From: Acidaminococcus sp.
GTDB lineage: Bacteria > Bacillota > Negativicutes > Acidaminococcales > Acidaminococcaceae
Assembly (NCBI GenBank): GCA_019416065.1
Contig: DXYB01000001.1
Span: 1-64,000, forward strand
Direction: 5' to 3'
Length of the DNA: 64,000 nucleotides
The notes under the pieces were generated by a model. That model worked only from the letters and a program-made list of their open reading frames with translations. It was not told the DNA's origin and made no database searches. The translations under genes were made by a program, and so were the position numbers. Positions 17,045 to 26,473 of the stretch are shown here, one piece after another. Numbering within the stretch: position 1 is the first letter of the stretch; the number at the start of each line of letters is the position of its first letter.

Positions 17045-17860
17045 TCATAGAAAAACATTGGAAAAAGCCGAACGCTGAAAATGGGTCTCCAGGTATTCCT
17101 TATGGGACAAGAACCGGGGATCATCAAAGAATTTAGCTCCCGTCAGACAATAGGTCACACAGGCCTGGCATTTGATACAGATGCCGGGCACTTCGTCCGT
17201 GTTAAGGGGATTAATGGAACCCATGGGGCACACCCGGGCACAAGTCCCGCAATGGGTACATTTATCCGGGTCCGTTTGGGGCTTGGCCTTTAAAAATTTT
17301 GCCGGCTGTCCGTCCATCCCTTTGGGGATATAATAGGGGGCTACGGGAGCATCGTCCCCGATTTTTACGGTCTGCAGGGGTTCTCCGTCTTGCAACCGCT
17401 TGGCAATCCGTTCCGAAAAAAAGTCTAAGAGAGCCCGATCCACTGTCGAAGGATGCTCTTTTCCAATATTGGCAAAGGCATGGGGCGTGGCAAAAGCTCC
17501 AGCGCCGATTATGGTAAAGCCGTTTTGTTCCAGCTCGTTTCGCAATTCTGTCAGCGCACTGTCATAGGCCCGGTTCCCGAAGGTCACCACCGCAAGAGCC
17601 GGCGTTTTTTTACCCCCGAATAACTGCTGCACAAAGGGCAGGGCTTTATTGGGAACCCGCCCTGCATAAGTAGGGGTACCAAAAACCACAAGCGTATTCT
17701 CCCCATACATGCGCATAGTTTTTTGCTCGCCTGGCAGGGTAAAACGGTCCTTTCGTACCGGCACCTGCAAGAGCTTGCCAAGTTTATCTGCCAGGGTTTC
17801 CACCACCTTTGCCGTTTGCCCCGTAGGACTAAAGGACACTGCCGCTATTTCCTGCACCAT
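17045..17860 (-). CDS. EFR1-type flavodoxin-ferredoxin fusion
   Basis: A 271-residue redox protein. The first half is flavodoxin-like (SFSPTGQTAKVV for the FMN phosphate; FGTPTYAGRVPN). The second half carries two [4Fe-4S] motifs, CTHCGTCARVCPMG near 200 and CIKCQACVTYCLTGA near 226. Such proteins are known as EFR1-family and probably pass electrons between low-potential carriers in the cytoplasm of anaerobes. Its partner is unknown; the convergent neighbour is a radical SAM enzyme. Confidence 0.9.
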   Translation of the reverse strand: MVQEIAAVSFSPTGQTAKVVETLADKLGKLLQVPVRKDRFTLPGEQKTMRMYGENTLVVFGTPTYAGRVPNKALPFVQQLFGGKKTPALAVVTFGNRAYDSALTELRNELEQNGFTIIGAGAFATPHAFANIGKEHPSTVDRALLDFFSERIAKRLQDGEPLQTVKIGDDAPVAPYYIPKGMDGQPAKFLKAKPQTDPDKCTHCGTCARVCPMGSINPLNTDEVPGICIKCQACVTYCLTGAKFFDDPRFLSHKEYLETHFQRSAFSNVFL

Positions 17861-17903
17861 ATCATTGACTCCCCTTTTTCTGCGTTACTTTGTAATCACC
17901 GTT

Positions 17904-20900
17904 TTAGAAGGAATACCGCACCCCGATATTCCAGATCCACTTGCTGCGCACGGCGCCGCCGAAGTTCTTTTCCACGTCCCCATAGAGATAGGTCCCTTTG
18001 CCGATGGCCGTCTGGGCACCTAGGCCTACGGTCAGCCAGCTGCTGCCAAAATCGTAATCATCCCGCAGCGTATCCCCATTTTTATCTGCGAAGAAGGCGC
18101 GGGCATCTCCGGAAAATTCGTGATTCCAGAAAAGTTTTCCATAGTATTCAGTTTGGTTTACTTTCCGTCCCAAAGTAAGCCCCGTACGGAATAGCAAACT
18201 ATTGATCCCTTCCAAATAGCCATAGGTTCCCTGGCTGGAGGTATAACTATCCCCGCTTAAGTGGCTATAGGTGAGCTGGGCCTGGGGTTCTGCGTACCAA
18301 CCGTTATCCCATTGTGCCTTGCGCCCGTATTCGGCACTAAGCGCATACACATTACTGCTCCAACGGGCGTTTTCTGGATAATCCCCAAAGGCTTTCATTT
18401 TGCCATTGGCACTGCCCCATTTTCCTACCAGATCCAGGTAATGGCCCTTATCCCACAGTGTGGTGTAATACACGCTGGCTACGTCCATATCCATGCCGGA
18501 ATCTTCTCCCATGCGGGGATGACCGAAATCCACATCCGTATGATGGTACGCAGCGCCCACAAAGCGACGGGTCTTGCCCTGCCGTTTCATTTCCTTGTCG
18601 TAGCCGATTTGGTACATGGTAAAATCAGAGAGGCCTTCCAAGCCTTTAATTTTGTATTCACCCCGGCGCAGCCGCACCCAAAGGCCATCATCCTGCGCGC
18701 TGCTCCGCAGTTCTCCCAGCCGTTTTCTCAGCGTATCCTGGTCCAGCCACAGGGCTGCATAGCGGCTGCGATTGAGGTATAGATTGTTTTCCCCGTTTTC
18801 TGCCATATGGGGTTGAGGAATCGGTTCCGGCTCTGGCTCTGGTTCCGGTTGTGGCTCCGGATTTGGCTCCGGTTCGGGATTGGGTTCTGGTTCTGGCTCT
18901 GGTTCGGGTTCAGGTTCAGGTTCAGGCTGTTGATCAGTTAGTGTCAGATACCAGTTGGTGCCACTACCAGGGACGTCCGTATACCCCAAGGATTCCTCTG
19001 GATTTTCGCTGGTAATGATTGCTCTTTTTGTAAATAAGCCACCGTTTTGCAACTGGGCCGTTCCCCTGAAAATTGCCCCCGGCTCGGCGCTGGCGTCGTG
19101 GACCAACAATACATAGCCATCGCTGGTAGCCTGGTTCAAGGTTTTGCTGTAGTCATTTACCATGATTTCGTGACTACCCGCACTGCTGGTGGTAATGTCC
19201 AGAATATCGCTGTGCCCTTTGACCGTTTTGTCCTGGGCGCTTTCTGCCAGGTTGGTATTGAATTTTAAAAGACCGCCATCCCCAGCAAGGTTAGCCACCC
19301 GGACATAATGATACCGGTTTGTATTGGTTCCCAGATTGACAGTTCCGCCGGTGGAGAGATTCAGAGTATCAAAATAACTAGTCCAACCATTGGTTTCATA
19401 CTCATTGGGATATCCACTATCTGACCATCCATCATCAGTTGCATCCACAGCATCACTAACATATTCTCTAGCATTCCAGGTGCCACCATCGCGCACTTCT
19501 AGCGTAGTCTTTCCGCCTGCACTATCATACACGGCGCCATCTAAGACAGAATCATCCGTATGGAGGCTAATTGCCGTGGTAGAAGTGGATCCCCTTGTTA
19601 AAAGGTTACCTTTTATTACAGTAGTGCCGTCATTATCATCCATATTGATGGACAGTATACTTCCTGTATTTTCCACCACGTTACCTGAAGTGGAATTGGC
19701 TGCTCCGAGATAGGCTTTTTTTGCTGTATGAATTGTCGTTTCACTAGGAATTTTTAAATTAGTCGTTAAATTAGTATAATGACTTCCTGCTCGAACAGGC
19801 AAAGCAAAGGAGCTGTCTGGGATAGTGAGAGAATCCGCATTTACATGTACAACTCCACTTTGGTTGTACAGTCCATATTGTCCATTTGCTAAAGATATAT
19901 CTCCTGCAGGAGCATCTTCGGTGCCTAATTCCACAAGGCCATTGCTCAAGGCGCGTACGGCAGTATAGAAATCCTGCACATTAATACTCTTTCCTCCGCG
20001 GATGGAAATATAAGTATCTGTACCCTGCGCCATTAAACCATAAGCAGCTGCACTGCCGTTTGCAGCCTTGCCCTGTAAGAAAAGCCCTTCTCCTTCTTCG
20101 TTTCCCAGATCCAGCGTAATTTTACCTTTGGAAAGACTTTCTATGCCAACAGACACTGGATTGACTGTAACTTTTTTTCCAGTAAGGTCTATCGTTCCAC
20201 CCGTAGTCGTGATTATACCGTAATCATAATTTGCAATATTGACAGTCCCACTGGTCACACGTATATTGGTATCATCCCCACCCCAAGCAATCATTCCATA
20301 GGTATTGTGCGCTCCTGTACCGGTTAAAAATAACCCCTCACCTTCATTTTCCCCGGCATTAACTTCTACTTTTCCTCCACCGTTATAATGCCCTTCGCTA
20401 TCCAGAGATATTCCATTTCCAAATACTTCCAGTGCAGAACTAGTAGTATTAATGCGGATAGTATTGCCTGAGAGAGAAATTTCTCCGTTATATGTTGCCA
20501 AAGCACCTTTGTCAGAATTGGTGATGGTTATGGTGTCTACAGGATGGTCAACCGTACCCACTGTCACCACAGCGTTGGCAAAGGGTTCAGTATAGGAGCC
20601 GTTAGTTCGAATAGCAGAATTCATATTGGAGATATCCAGCTTTTTTGCAAAAACATCCACACTGGCAGTAGAGTTATTCCTAGCGGCAACAGCACCCAAT
20701 CCAAACCGATCTCCCTGGCTTGTATCTGTATTGGTTACCGTAACATACTCCAAAGGATGCTCTTCCGATCCCATATTCACCTGAGAAAATTGATTGGGAG
20801 CATTTGTTACGGCATCAACAACAGTTCCAGTCCCATAGGTAGTTAACGTAACTTCCGGACTGAAGATATGAATTGTACCATTGCTGCCTGCATACACAGC

Positions 20901-21452
20901 ACTATTGCTCTCCGGATTACTGGTACGTTGGATAGTATTAGAAACTTCTAATTTTTTTACAGAACCGTCAATGGTAATTGTACCGCCTGATGATGCTACC
21001 ATATTCGACGTAGTGTGTAAAGAATTAGTATTGCCTTGCGCCCCTTCCAGTGTTAGCCGCAACGTATCCAGATCTCCTACTAGAATTGGTCCTTCCGTTT
21101 TAAACGATGTTAAATTATGAGCATTGCTATACGAATGTCCTTCTGGAAGTGTCACTCTTAAATGCAGGGTACTGCTAGCTGCTCCCCCTATACCAATCGG
21201 TTCGGCAGCTTCTACGTTATTGATAACACTGCCCCCATGATCAGTGGTAATTCCTTCTGTATAGGTCAAATCACCAGTATCCAAAGGTGTATTTAAAAGA
21301 TCCGTTGCCTCCGCCTGGGTCGTAATCCCTGCGGCAGCAGCAGACCCCGTATAAGAAGTAGCCAAAAATGCCAGAGCCAGACTGGTCCAAGACAGCACTT
21401 TTTTTCGCATAGCACGCAATTTTATCTTCCTTTTTTTCCGTTTTGTCCCCAT
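17904..21452 (-). CDS. Autotransporter with beta-helix passenger
   Basis: An 1182-residue type V-secreted surface protein. A basic, extended signal peptide (13 or so Lys/Arg, then LALAFLATSYTGSAAAA) leads to a Gly/Thr/Asn-rich passenger of about 800 residues with beta-helix features. Two blocks of about 90 residues repeat around GEGLFL and YGxxAxGxDT. A Pro-Glu linker follows near 845-885, then a C-terminal 12-strand barrel of about 280 residues ending WNIGVRYSF. AAGGAAGGG precedes ATG at 21452. The function (adhesion or other) is unknown. It is monocistronic, next to ompA. Confidence 0.92.
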   Translation of the reverse strand: MGTKRKKRKIKLRAMRKKVLSWTSLALAFLATSYTGSAAAAGITTQAEATDLLNTPLDTGDLTYTEGITTDHGGSVINNVEAAEPIGIGGAASSTLHLRVTLPEGHSYSNAHNLTSFKTEGPILVGDLDTLRLTLEGAQGNTNSLHTTSNMVASSGGTITIDGSVKKLEVSNTIQRTSNPESNSAVYAGSNGTIHIFSPEVTLTTYGTGTVVDAVTNAPNQFSQVNMGSEEHPLEYVTVTNTDTSQGDRFGLGAVAARNNSTASVDVFAKKLDISNMNSAIRTNGSYTEPFANAVVTVGTVDHPVDTITITNSDKGALATYNGEISLSGNTIRINTTSSALEVFGNGISLDSEGHYNGGGKVEVNAGENEGEGLFLTGTGAHNTYGMIAWGGDDTNIRVTSGTVNIANYDYGIITTTGGTIDLTGKKVTVNPVSVGIESLSKGKITLDLGNEEGEGLFLQGKAANGSAAAYGLMAQGTDTYISIRGGKSINVQDFYTAVRALSNGLVELGTEDAPAGDISLANGQYGLYNQSGVVHVNADSLTIPDSSFALPVRAGSHYTNLTTNLKIPSETTIHTAKKAYLGAANSTSGNVVENTGSILSINMDDNDGTTVIKGNLLTRGSTSTTAISLHTDDSVLDGAVYDSAGGKTTLEVRDGGTWNAREYVSDAVDATDDGWSDSGYPNEYETNGWTSYFDTLNLSTGGTVNLGTNTNRYHYVRVANLAGDGGLLKFNTNLAESAQDKTVKGHSDILDITTSSAGSHEIMVNDYSKTLNQATSDGYVLLVHDASAEPGAIFRGTAQLQNGGLFTKRAIITSENPEESLGYTDVPGSGTNWYLTLTDQQPEPEPEPEPEPEPEPNPEPEPNPEPQPEPEPEPEPIPQPHMAENGENNLYLNRSRYAALWLDQDTLRKRLGELRSSAQDDGLWVRLRRGEYKIKGLEGLSDFTMYQIGYDKEMKRQGKTRRFVGAAYHHTDVDFGHPRMGEDSGMDMDVASVYYTTLWDKGHYLDLVGKWGSANGKMKAFGDYPENARWSSNVYALSAEYGRKAQWDNGWYAEPQAQLTYSHLSGDSYTSSQGTYGYLEGINSLLFRTGLTLGRKVNQTEYYGKLFWNHEFSGDARAFFADKNGDTLRDDYDFGSSWLTVGLGAQTAIGKGTYLYGDVEKNFGGAVRSKWIWNIGVRYSF
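18822..18932 (-). repeat. Pro-Glu codon repeat in the autotransporter
   Basis: A low-complexity stretch of CCxGAx codons, with Asn, Gln and Ile substitutions, codes for about 35 residues of Pro-Glu-type linker. It joins passenger and barrel. In-frame copy-number change is likely between strains. Confidence 0.85.
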
Positions 21453-21516
21453 GTCATCGTCCCTTCCTTTCTATGATATCGCAGTTAGTTCTCCCCAATT
21501 AGAATTTACTGTTTGT

Positions 21517-21545
21517 ATCATACCATAGCCCGCTACCCCGGGCAA
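21517..21545 (-). promoter_or_regulatory. Promoter of the autotransporter gene
   Basis: Minus strand: TTGCCC (21540-21545), 17 bases, TATGAT (21517-21522). It lies just after the ompA terminator and about 65 bases before the start codon. Confidence 0.55.
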
Positions 21546-21555
21546 CCCTCGGTAC

Positions 21556-21594
21556 AAAAAAAAGCACCGACAGGAAATTTTCCTGTCGGCACAT
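21556..21594 (-). terminator. Terminator of ompA
   Basis: CCGACAGGAAA / TTTCCTGTCGG, an 11-bp perfect stem, with a run of eight T on the minus strand. It lies about 65 bases past the ompA stop and separates ompA from the autotransporter. Confidence 0.92.
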
Positions 21595-21654
21595 GGTTAC
21601 TATAACTATATTATTTTATCAAACGTTCTGCGATTGCTGTGCCCGCTCCAGGAA

Positions 21655-22692
21655 TTATTTATGTTCCCAGATATCCACTCTGCGGTTATCGGCTTTGCCT
21701 TGTTCCGTGGAGTTATCGGCCACAGGATCTCTCTTGCCCTTGTATTCTAGATTCATCTTGGATGCATCTACGCCGTTATTTTCAGCATATTTGGCTACGT
21801 TGTCCACCCGGCGTTTGCTTAGGTCATCATTGTAGGCATTGCTGCCGTCGCTGTCGGTGTTACCCACCAGTTTGAAGGTGGAATCCGGATGATCCTTGGC
21901 CACTTCCACGAAGTTAGCCAGTTTGTTGGCTTCGCTGGCCAGCGGCTCATCCTGATCATAGCCAAAATGAATGGTATCCAGATAATAATCATTATACACA
22001 TGGGCCGGAGCGGCTTCTTCCACCACCGGAGCGGGTTCTTCTACCACCGGAGCGGGAGCCGGAGCAGCATGGTGACCGCCGAAACGATAGGACAGGCCTA
22101 CCAGGAAGCCACGGTATTTGATGTTGTTGTCATCATCATACTTGGTATCTACATAGCGATACCCGGCATTGATATCCCAATCTTTGGCAATGGTATACGC
22201 CAGGCCAGCTTCCCAAAGGGAAGTTTTCTTGGTGCCCAGGGCGCCTTCGGCATAGAAGTGCAGGTTCTTGGCCAGTTCATAATTGGTCGCAAGACCAATC
22301 TGAGCTACATTGTTATTGACGTTAAACGCTTTGTGTCCGTCAAAATCGTTATTGATGCGATTCCAGCCGGCAAATACAGCCCAGTTCTTCCCCAGGCTGT
22401 AAGCCAGGTTGACTTCGTGTTCGTCACCGTAGGTCTTGTAGTCCCCAGCTTTGGTTTTCAGACCATGATAGTCATAGCGCAGTGCCCATTTGTCGCTGAG
22501 GGCATAGCCCAGTCCGCCAGCAAAATTCCATTTGGCATCGGATTCAAAATCAGAAATCTTGGATTTAGGAGCCCAAGCACCCAAGTCCATTTGCCATTCG
22601 CCCTGGGTCCACTGGGTTTGGGGTGCCGCAGAAGCGATGGATGCTGCAGATAACGCAGCCAGCGTGATTGCCAATACCTTACCTTTTTTCAT
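21655..22692 (-). CDS. OmpA-family outer-membrane protein
   Basis: A 345-residue envelope protein. A signal peptide (MKKGKVLAITLAALSAASIASAA) precedes an eight-strand barrel of about 190 residues, a Pro/Ala-rich hinge (APAPAPVVEEPAPVVEEAAPA) and a C-terminal OmpA domain binding peptidoglycan: NTDSDGSNAYNDDLSKRR and ADNRRVDIWE. It likely links the outer membrane to the wall. GAAGG lies upstream of the ATG at 22692; an in-frame ATG at 22725 would spoil the signal peptide. A TGACCGGTCA palindrome lies in its upstream region. Confidence 0.94.
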   Translation of the reverse strand: MKKGKVLAITLAALSAASIASAAPQTQWTQGEWQMDLGAWAPKSKISDFESDAKWNFAGGLGYALSDKWALRYDYHGLKTKAGDYKTYGDEHEVNLAYSLGKNWAVFAGWNRINNDFDGHKAFNVNNNVAQIGLATNYELAKNLHFYAEGALGTKKTSLWEAGLAYTIAKDWDINAGYRYVDTKYDDDNNIKYRGFLVGLSYRFGGHHAAPAPAPVVEEPAPVVEEAAPAHVYNDYYLDTIHFGYDQDEPLASEANKLANFVEVAKDHPDSTFKLVGNTDSDGSNAYNDDLSKRRVDNVAKYAENNGVDASKMNLEYKGKRDPVADNSTEQGKADNRRVDIWEHK

Positions 22693-22728
22693 TGCAATGC
22701 CTTCTTTCAAAATGTAAAATTGCAAAAA

Positions 22729-22747
22729 GGACCGGACTGACCGGTCA
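22729..22747. promoter_or_regulatory. TGACCGGTCA dyad upstream of ompA
   Basis: A perfect 10-bp palindrome (22738-22747) with a second GACCGG half next to it, about 45 bases before the ompA start. A TATACT box lies 15 bases further upstream, so the dyad would sit near the transcription start. It stands out in AT-rich DNA and could be a repressor site. The rest of 22748-22850 seems to be promoter sequence. Confidence 0.4.
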
Positions 22748-22853
22748 ATTTTATAACAACAAGTATACTACTATTTTCTTAAACGGGAGATAATTTTGTA
22801 GTGACTTTTCTATGACATTTTTATAAACTGTTGCAATTTTCCATGGTAAAGGT

Positions 22854-22891
22854 AAGAGGTAAAGCCCCATAGTTTCAGAGCTTTACCTCTT
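22854..22891 (-). terminator. Stem-loop after polC
   Basis: AAGAGGTAAAGC / GCTTTACCTCTT, a perfect 12-bp stem with a 14-base loop, begins 5 bases after the polC stop. Only a weak T-rich stretch follows. Confidence 0.65.
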
Positions 22892-22896
22892 CTTAG

Positions 22897-25800
22897 TTAA
22901 AACAATTCCATCTGGTCGCTTTTTGGCAGATCTTTTAAAATCCCTAAGCTTTCCAGGATTTCACAGTTGGTGGTGGAGATTTTGGCCCGGTTGCGCAGGT
23001 CTTCTTGGGAAATAAAGGGCCCTTTTTTGCGGGCTTCCACAATGCTTTCGGCGGCTACGCCCCCTATGCCGCTGATGGCACCCAAAGGCGGCAATAAGCC
23101 CTTCTCTGTAACGAGAAATTTCGAGGCATCGGACTTATACAGGTCGATATTCTCAAACTGATAGCCCCGCTCTATCATTTCCACGCACAATTCCATATAG
23201 GTAGCAGCATCCTTGTCGTTAACCTTGGCCTTGTTGCCCTGGGCGTTTACGTTTTTGATATACCGCTTCATAAATTCTTCTCCCCGGTGTACCAGGGTAT
23301 AGTCAAATTTAGGCGCCCGGATGGTGAAATAAGCCGCATAGAACTCTTTAGGATGATGAACCTTGCAATAGGCAATCCGATACGCCGACAGCACATAGGC
23401 CACGGCATGGGCTTTGGGAAAGAGATATTGCACCGTGCGGCAGGAGTGGATGTAAAAGTCTGGAATATGGGCTTTTTCCATGGCTTCTGCCTGTTCTTTG
23501 CTGAATCCGTTTTTGTGGGCTTTGCCTTTCCGGCAGGTTTCCATAATGGAAAAAGCAATGCTGGGCTCCACCCCGTGCTTAATCAGGTAGGTCATAATAT
23601 CATCCCGAGTGGAAATGGTTTCATCCGTGGGATGCCCCTCCCGAATGAGATCCTGTGCATTTTCCAGCCATACACCGGTACCATGAGAATAGCCGGATAT
23701 ACGCAAGAGGTCGGAAAAGTTTTTGGGCTTTACGTCTGCAATCATCTGCCGCACAAAGCGGGTGCCACATTCCGGCACCCCAAAGGTCCCCACCTCGCTG
23801 TCGATGCTCTCCGGTGTGACGCCTAGGGGTTTTGTGGATAGGTACAATTCCATGGTCTCCGGGTCGTCAATGGGAATGGATTGGCAATAGCCATTTTGTC
23901 CCATGAGGGTATCCAGCATTTTTATCATGGTGGGATCATCGTGCCCTAGGATATCCATCTTAACCAAACGATCGTTGATGGAGTGATAGTCGTAATGGGT
24001 GGTAATGGTGCCCACGGTCTCATCATCGGCCGGATATTGCACCGGGGTAATGTAGTGCACGTCCAGATCCCGCGGAATAATCATAATCCCCCCAGGATGC
24101 TGCCCCGTGGTGCGCTTTACATCCACCAGTTTAGGAATCAGCCCTTCTATAAAGGCACTGCGTTTCGGCTCATTGCGTCCCTCATAGTATTTTTTGATAT
24201 ACCCGTAGGCTGTTTTATCCGCAATAGTTCCCAACGTACCAGCCCGGAATACATTGTCCCGGCCAAATAGTTCTTCCATGTATTTGTGAGCCCGAGGTTG
24301 GTATTCCCCGGAAAAGTTCAGGTCAATATCCGGAACTTTGTCCCCATGAAACCCTAAAAAGACGGCAAAAGGAATATTGTGTCCGTCCCGGATTAAGGGC
24401 GTACCACATTCCGGGCAATTTTTTTCCGGCAGGTCAAACCCGCTGCCAACACTGCCATCCGTAATCCACTCTGTATGGTGGCAATGGGGGCAACGGTAAT
24501 GGGGAATCAGGGGATTGACTTCGGTAATATTCAGCATGGTGGCCACAAAAGAAGACCCTACGGATCCCCTTGACCCTACCATATACCCATCTTCATTGGA
24601 TTTTTTCACCAGCAGGTGAGCGATATAGTACAGTACGGAAAAGCCGTTGCCGATAATGGAATCCAGCTCCACTTTCAGTCGGTCTTCCACAATTTGGGGG
24701 AGCTTAGCTCCATATAATTCGTGGGCCCTGGCGTAGCTCAGGCTTTTTACTTTTTGCTTGGCGCCAGGAATGGTGGGAGCATAGAGCTGATCCCGGTCAG
24801 GAACTGGTTTAAAGCGCTCAATTTGCGCGTTAATTTTATTGGTGTTTTCTACCACCACTTCGTAAGCCCGCTCCCCCAGGTAAGAAAATTCCTCCAGCAT
24901 TTCTTCCGTGGTGCGAAAATACAGCGGCGGCTGTTCCTCGTCGGGAAACCCCATACCAGATTGCAGGATTTTTCGGGCCAGGGCATCTTCTGGATTGAGA
25001 AAATGGGCGTCGGTGGTCGCCACTGTCAATTTACTCAGTTCATCCCCCAGCGCCAGGATTTTTTTATTGATGGCCTGCAAATCTTCTATACGGGTAATTT
25101 CCGGGTACCGTCCATCCCGCAGCAAAAACTGGTTATTGCCTGTAGGCTGGATTTCCAGGTAATCATAATACGAAGCAATTTTCAGCTGTTCTTCGTGCGG
25201 GAGATTGTCCAGTACGGCCCGGTACACTTCTCCCATGGAACAGGCGCTGCCAATAATCAGGCCATTCCGGTACTGTTCCAAAAGTCCCCTGGTGATCCGG
25301 GGCCGTTTGGGCCGGCCGCCAAAATATTGCAAATGGGACAGGGATACCAGACGGTACAAATTGCGCAACCCTTCCGCATTTTTTGCCAGCAAAATAATAT
25401 GATAGTTTTTCTTGTCCTCCACAGCATGGCACAGATAGCCTTCGCAGCCAAAAATTAACTTGATATCTTTGCCCACGGCTTCATCATAGGCAAAGGGAAA
25501 AGCCTGCACCACCCCGTGATCGGTAATAGCCAGGGCTTTGTGGCCCCAACGGATAGCCGTTTTTACCAGCTCTTTAATGGGCGTAATGCCATCCATCTTG
25601 CTCATTTTGGTATGGCAGTGGAGCTCTACCCGCTTGACCTCCGCCTGGTCCTCTCGCTGTGAGCTTTCTTCCCGCATAATGCCTTTAACAGTGGTCATGA
25701 CGATTTCTGAGTTCTCGTATTTGTCCACCATCACGTTGCCCTGGACCTTGACATGGCTTCCTATGGGTAATTTGGCCTTAAAGTCCGCGCACTCTTTTTG

Positions 25801-26463
25801 GTTTTTGGCCAGGTCATTATTCTCTTTAAATTCCCCAAAACGGATTTTGGCTAGAAGGCCATCGGTATCGTCCGCCAAAAGCACCGTGAGCATTACCGCA
25901 TTGGTGCGCAGTTCCCGCTCTCGGTAGCCCACAACGCGCCCCTCTACCACTACGCCGTTTTCCTCCTCCTGCACTTCGGCCATGGGACGAGGCTTTTTTG
26001 TGATTTTGCGCCCGTACACCACCCCATCTTTGGCACGACCAGAAGGTGTTTCTCCTTCCACGGTGCGTAGGGCTTGCAAATAGGCTTCACTTTGGAAAAA
26101 ATCATCCATGTCCGTATCGCAAGGTTCTGCCATTTCCTCTTCCGGAGGTTCCGGCGGTGGAAGAACTTCTCCCAGTTCCGGTTCTGGCGGCGCCACTTTG
26201 TCTTTTAAATTGACAAACGTAACCTGGGAAACAGCACAGGCAGCGGCCAGCTTTTTAGCTGCCGCTGCCAAATTGTCCTGATCCAGAGAAGTCACCATGG
26301 CTTCGTAAGCGATCTGCCAGGAATTGTCATTAGCATCAACCAGTACATACCGCAGCGCCATGCGTTCCAGCAGATTTCGTTGTTCCGGCGACAAGTCCAG
26401 CGTCACCATATAATCCAGGAAGACATGCCGATTGGGTATAATTTTATAAATGCTTGCTTCCAT
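22897..26463 (-). CDS. polC: PolC-type DNA polymerase III lacking the exonuclease domain
   Basis: Replicative polymerase alpha subunit, 1188 residues against about 1430 in Bacillus. Present in order: N-terminal region; OB fold near 170-265; PHP domain (VELHCHTKMSKMDGI, LAITDHGVVQAF); zinc finger CPHC...CPEC; palm with VPDIDLNFSGEYQ; fingers; a helix-hairpin-helix near the end; and LF at the C-terminus. The DnaQ-like exonuclease usually inserted within PHP is absent: GCEGYLCHAVEDKKNYHIILLAKN runs straight across the site. AAAGGAGGTT precedes the ATG at 26463, which overlaps mgtC. Confidence 0.96.
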   Translation of the reverse strand: MEASIYKIIPNRHVFLDYMVTLDLSPEQRNLLERMALRYVLVDANDNSWQIAYEAMVTSLDQDNLAAAAKKLAAACAVSQVTFVNLKDKVAPPEPELGEVLPPPEPPEEEMAEPCDTDMDDFFQSEAYLQALRTVEGETPSGRAKDGVVYGRKITKKPRPMAEVQEEENGVVVEGRVVGYRERELRTNAVMLTVLLADDTDGLLAKIRFGEFKENNDLAKNQKECADFKAKLPIGSHVKVQGNVMVDKYENSEIVMTTVKGIMREESSQREDQAEVKRVELHCHTKMSKMDGITPIKELVKTAIRWGHKALAITDHGVVQAFPFAYDEAVGKDIKLIFGCEGYLCHAVEDKKNYHIILLAKNAEGLRNLYRLVSLSHLQYFGGRPKRPRITRGLLEQYRNGLIIGSACSMGEVYRAVLDNLPHEEQLKIASYYDYLEIQPTGNNQFLLRDGRYPEITRIEDLQAINKKILALGDELSKLTVATTDAHFLNPEDALARKILQSGMGFPDEEQPPLYFRTTEEMLEEFSYLGERAYEVVVENTNKINAQIERFKPVPDRDQLYAPTIPGAKQKVKSLSYARAHELYGAKLPQIVEDRLKVELDSIIGNGFSVLYYIAHLLVKKSNEDGYMVGSRGSVGSSFVATMLNITEVNPLIPHYRCPHCHHTEWITDGSVGSGFDLPEKNCPECGTPLIRDGHNIPFAVFLGFHGDKVPDIDLNFSGEYQPRAHKYMEELFGRDNVFRAGTLGTIADKTAYGYIKKYYEGRNEPKRSAFIEGLIPKLVDVKRTTGQHPGGIMIIPRDLDVHYITPVQYPADDETVGTITTHYDYHSINDRLVKMDILGHDDPTMIKMLDTLMGQNGYCQSIPIDDPETMELYLSTKPLGVTPESIDSEVGTFGVPECGTRFVRQMIADVKPKNFSDLLRISGYSHGTGVWLENAQDLIREGHPTDETISTRDDIMTYLIKHGVEPSIAFSIMETCRKGKAHKNGFSKEQAEAMEKAHIPDFYIHSCRTVQYLFPKAHAVAYVLSAYRIAYCKVHHPKEFYAAYFTIRAPKFDYTLVHRGEEFMKRYIKNVNAQGNKAKVNDKDAATYMELCVEMIERGYQFENIDLYKSDASKFLVTEKGLLPPLGAISGIGGVAAESIVEARKKGPFISQEDLRNRAKISTTNCEILESLGILKDLPKSDQMELF

Positions 26464-26473
26464 GGAACCTCCT

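Noticed and set aside
18822..18932. Regular repeats that could suggest a CRISPR array
   Set aside because: They are in-frame Pro-Glu codons with no unique spacers.
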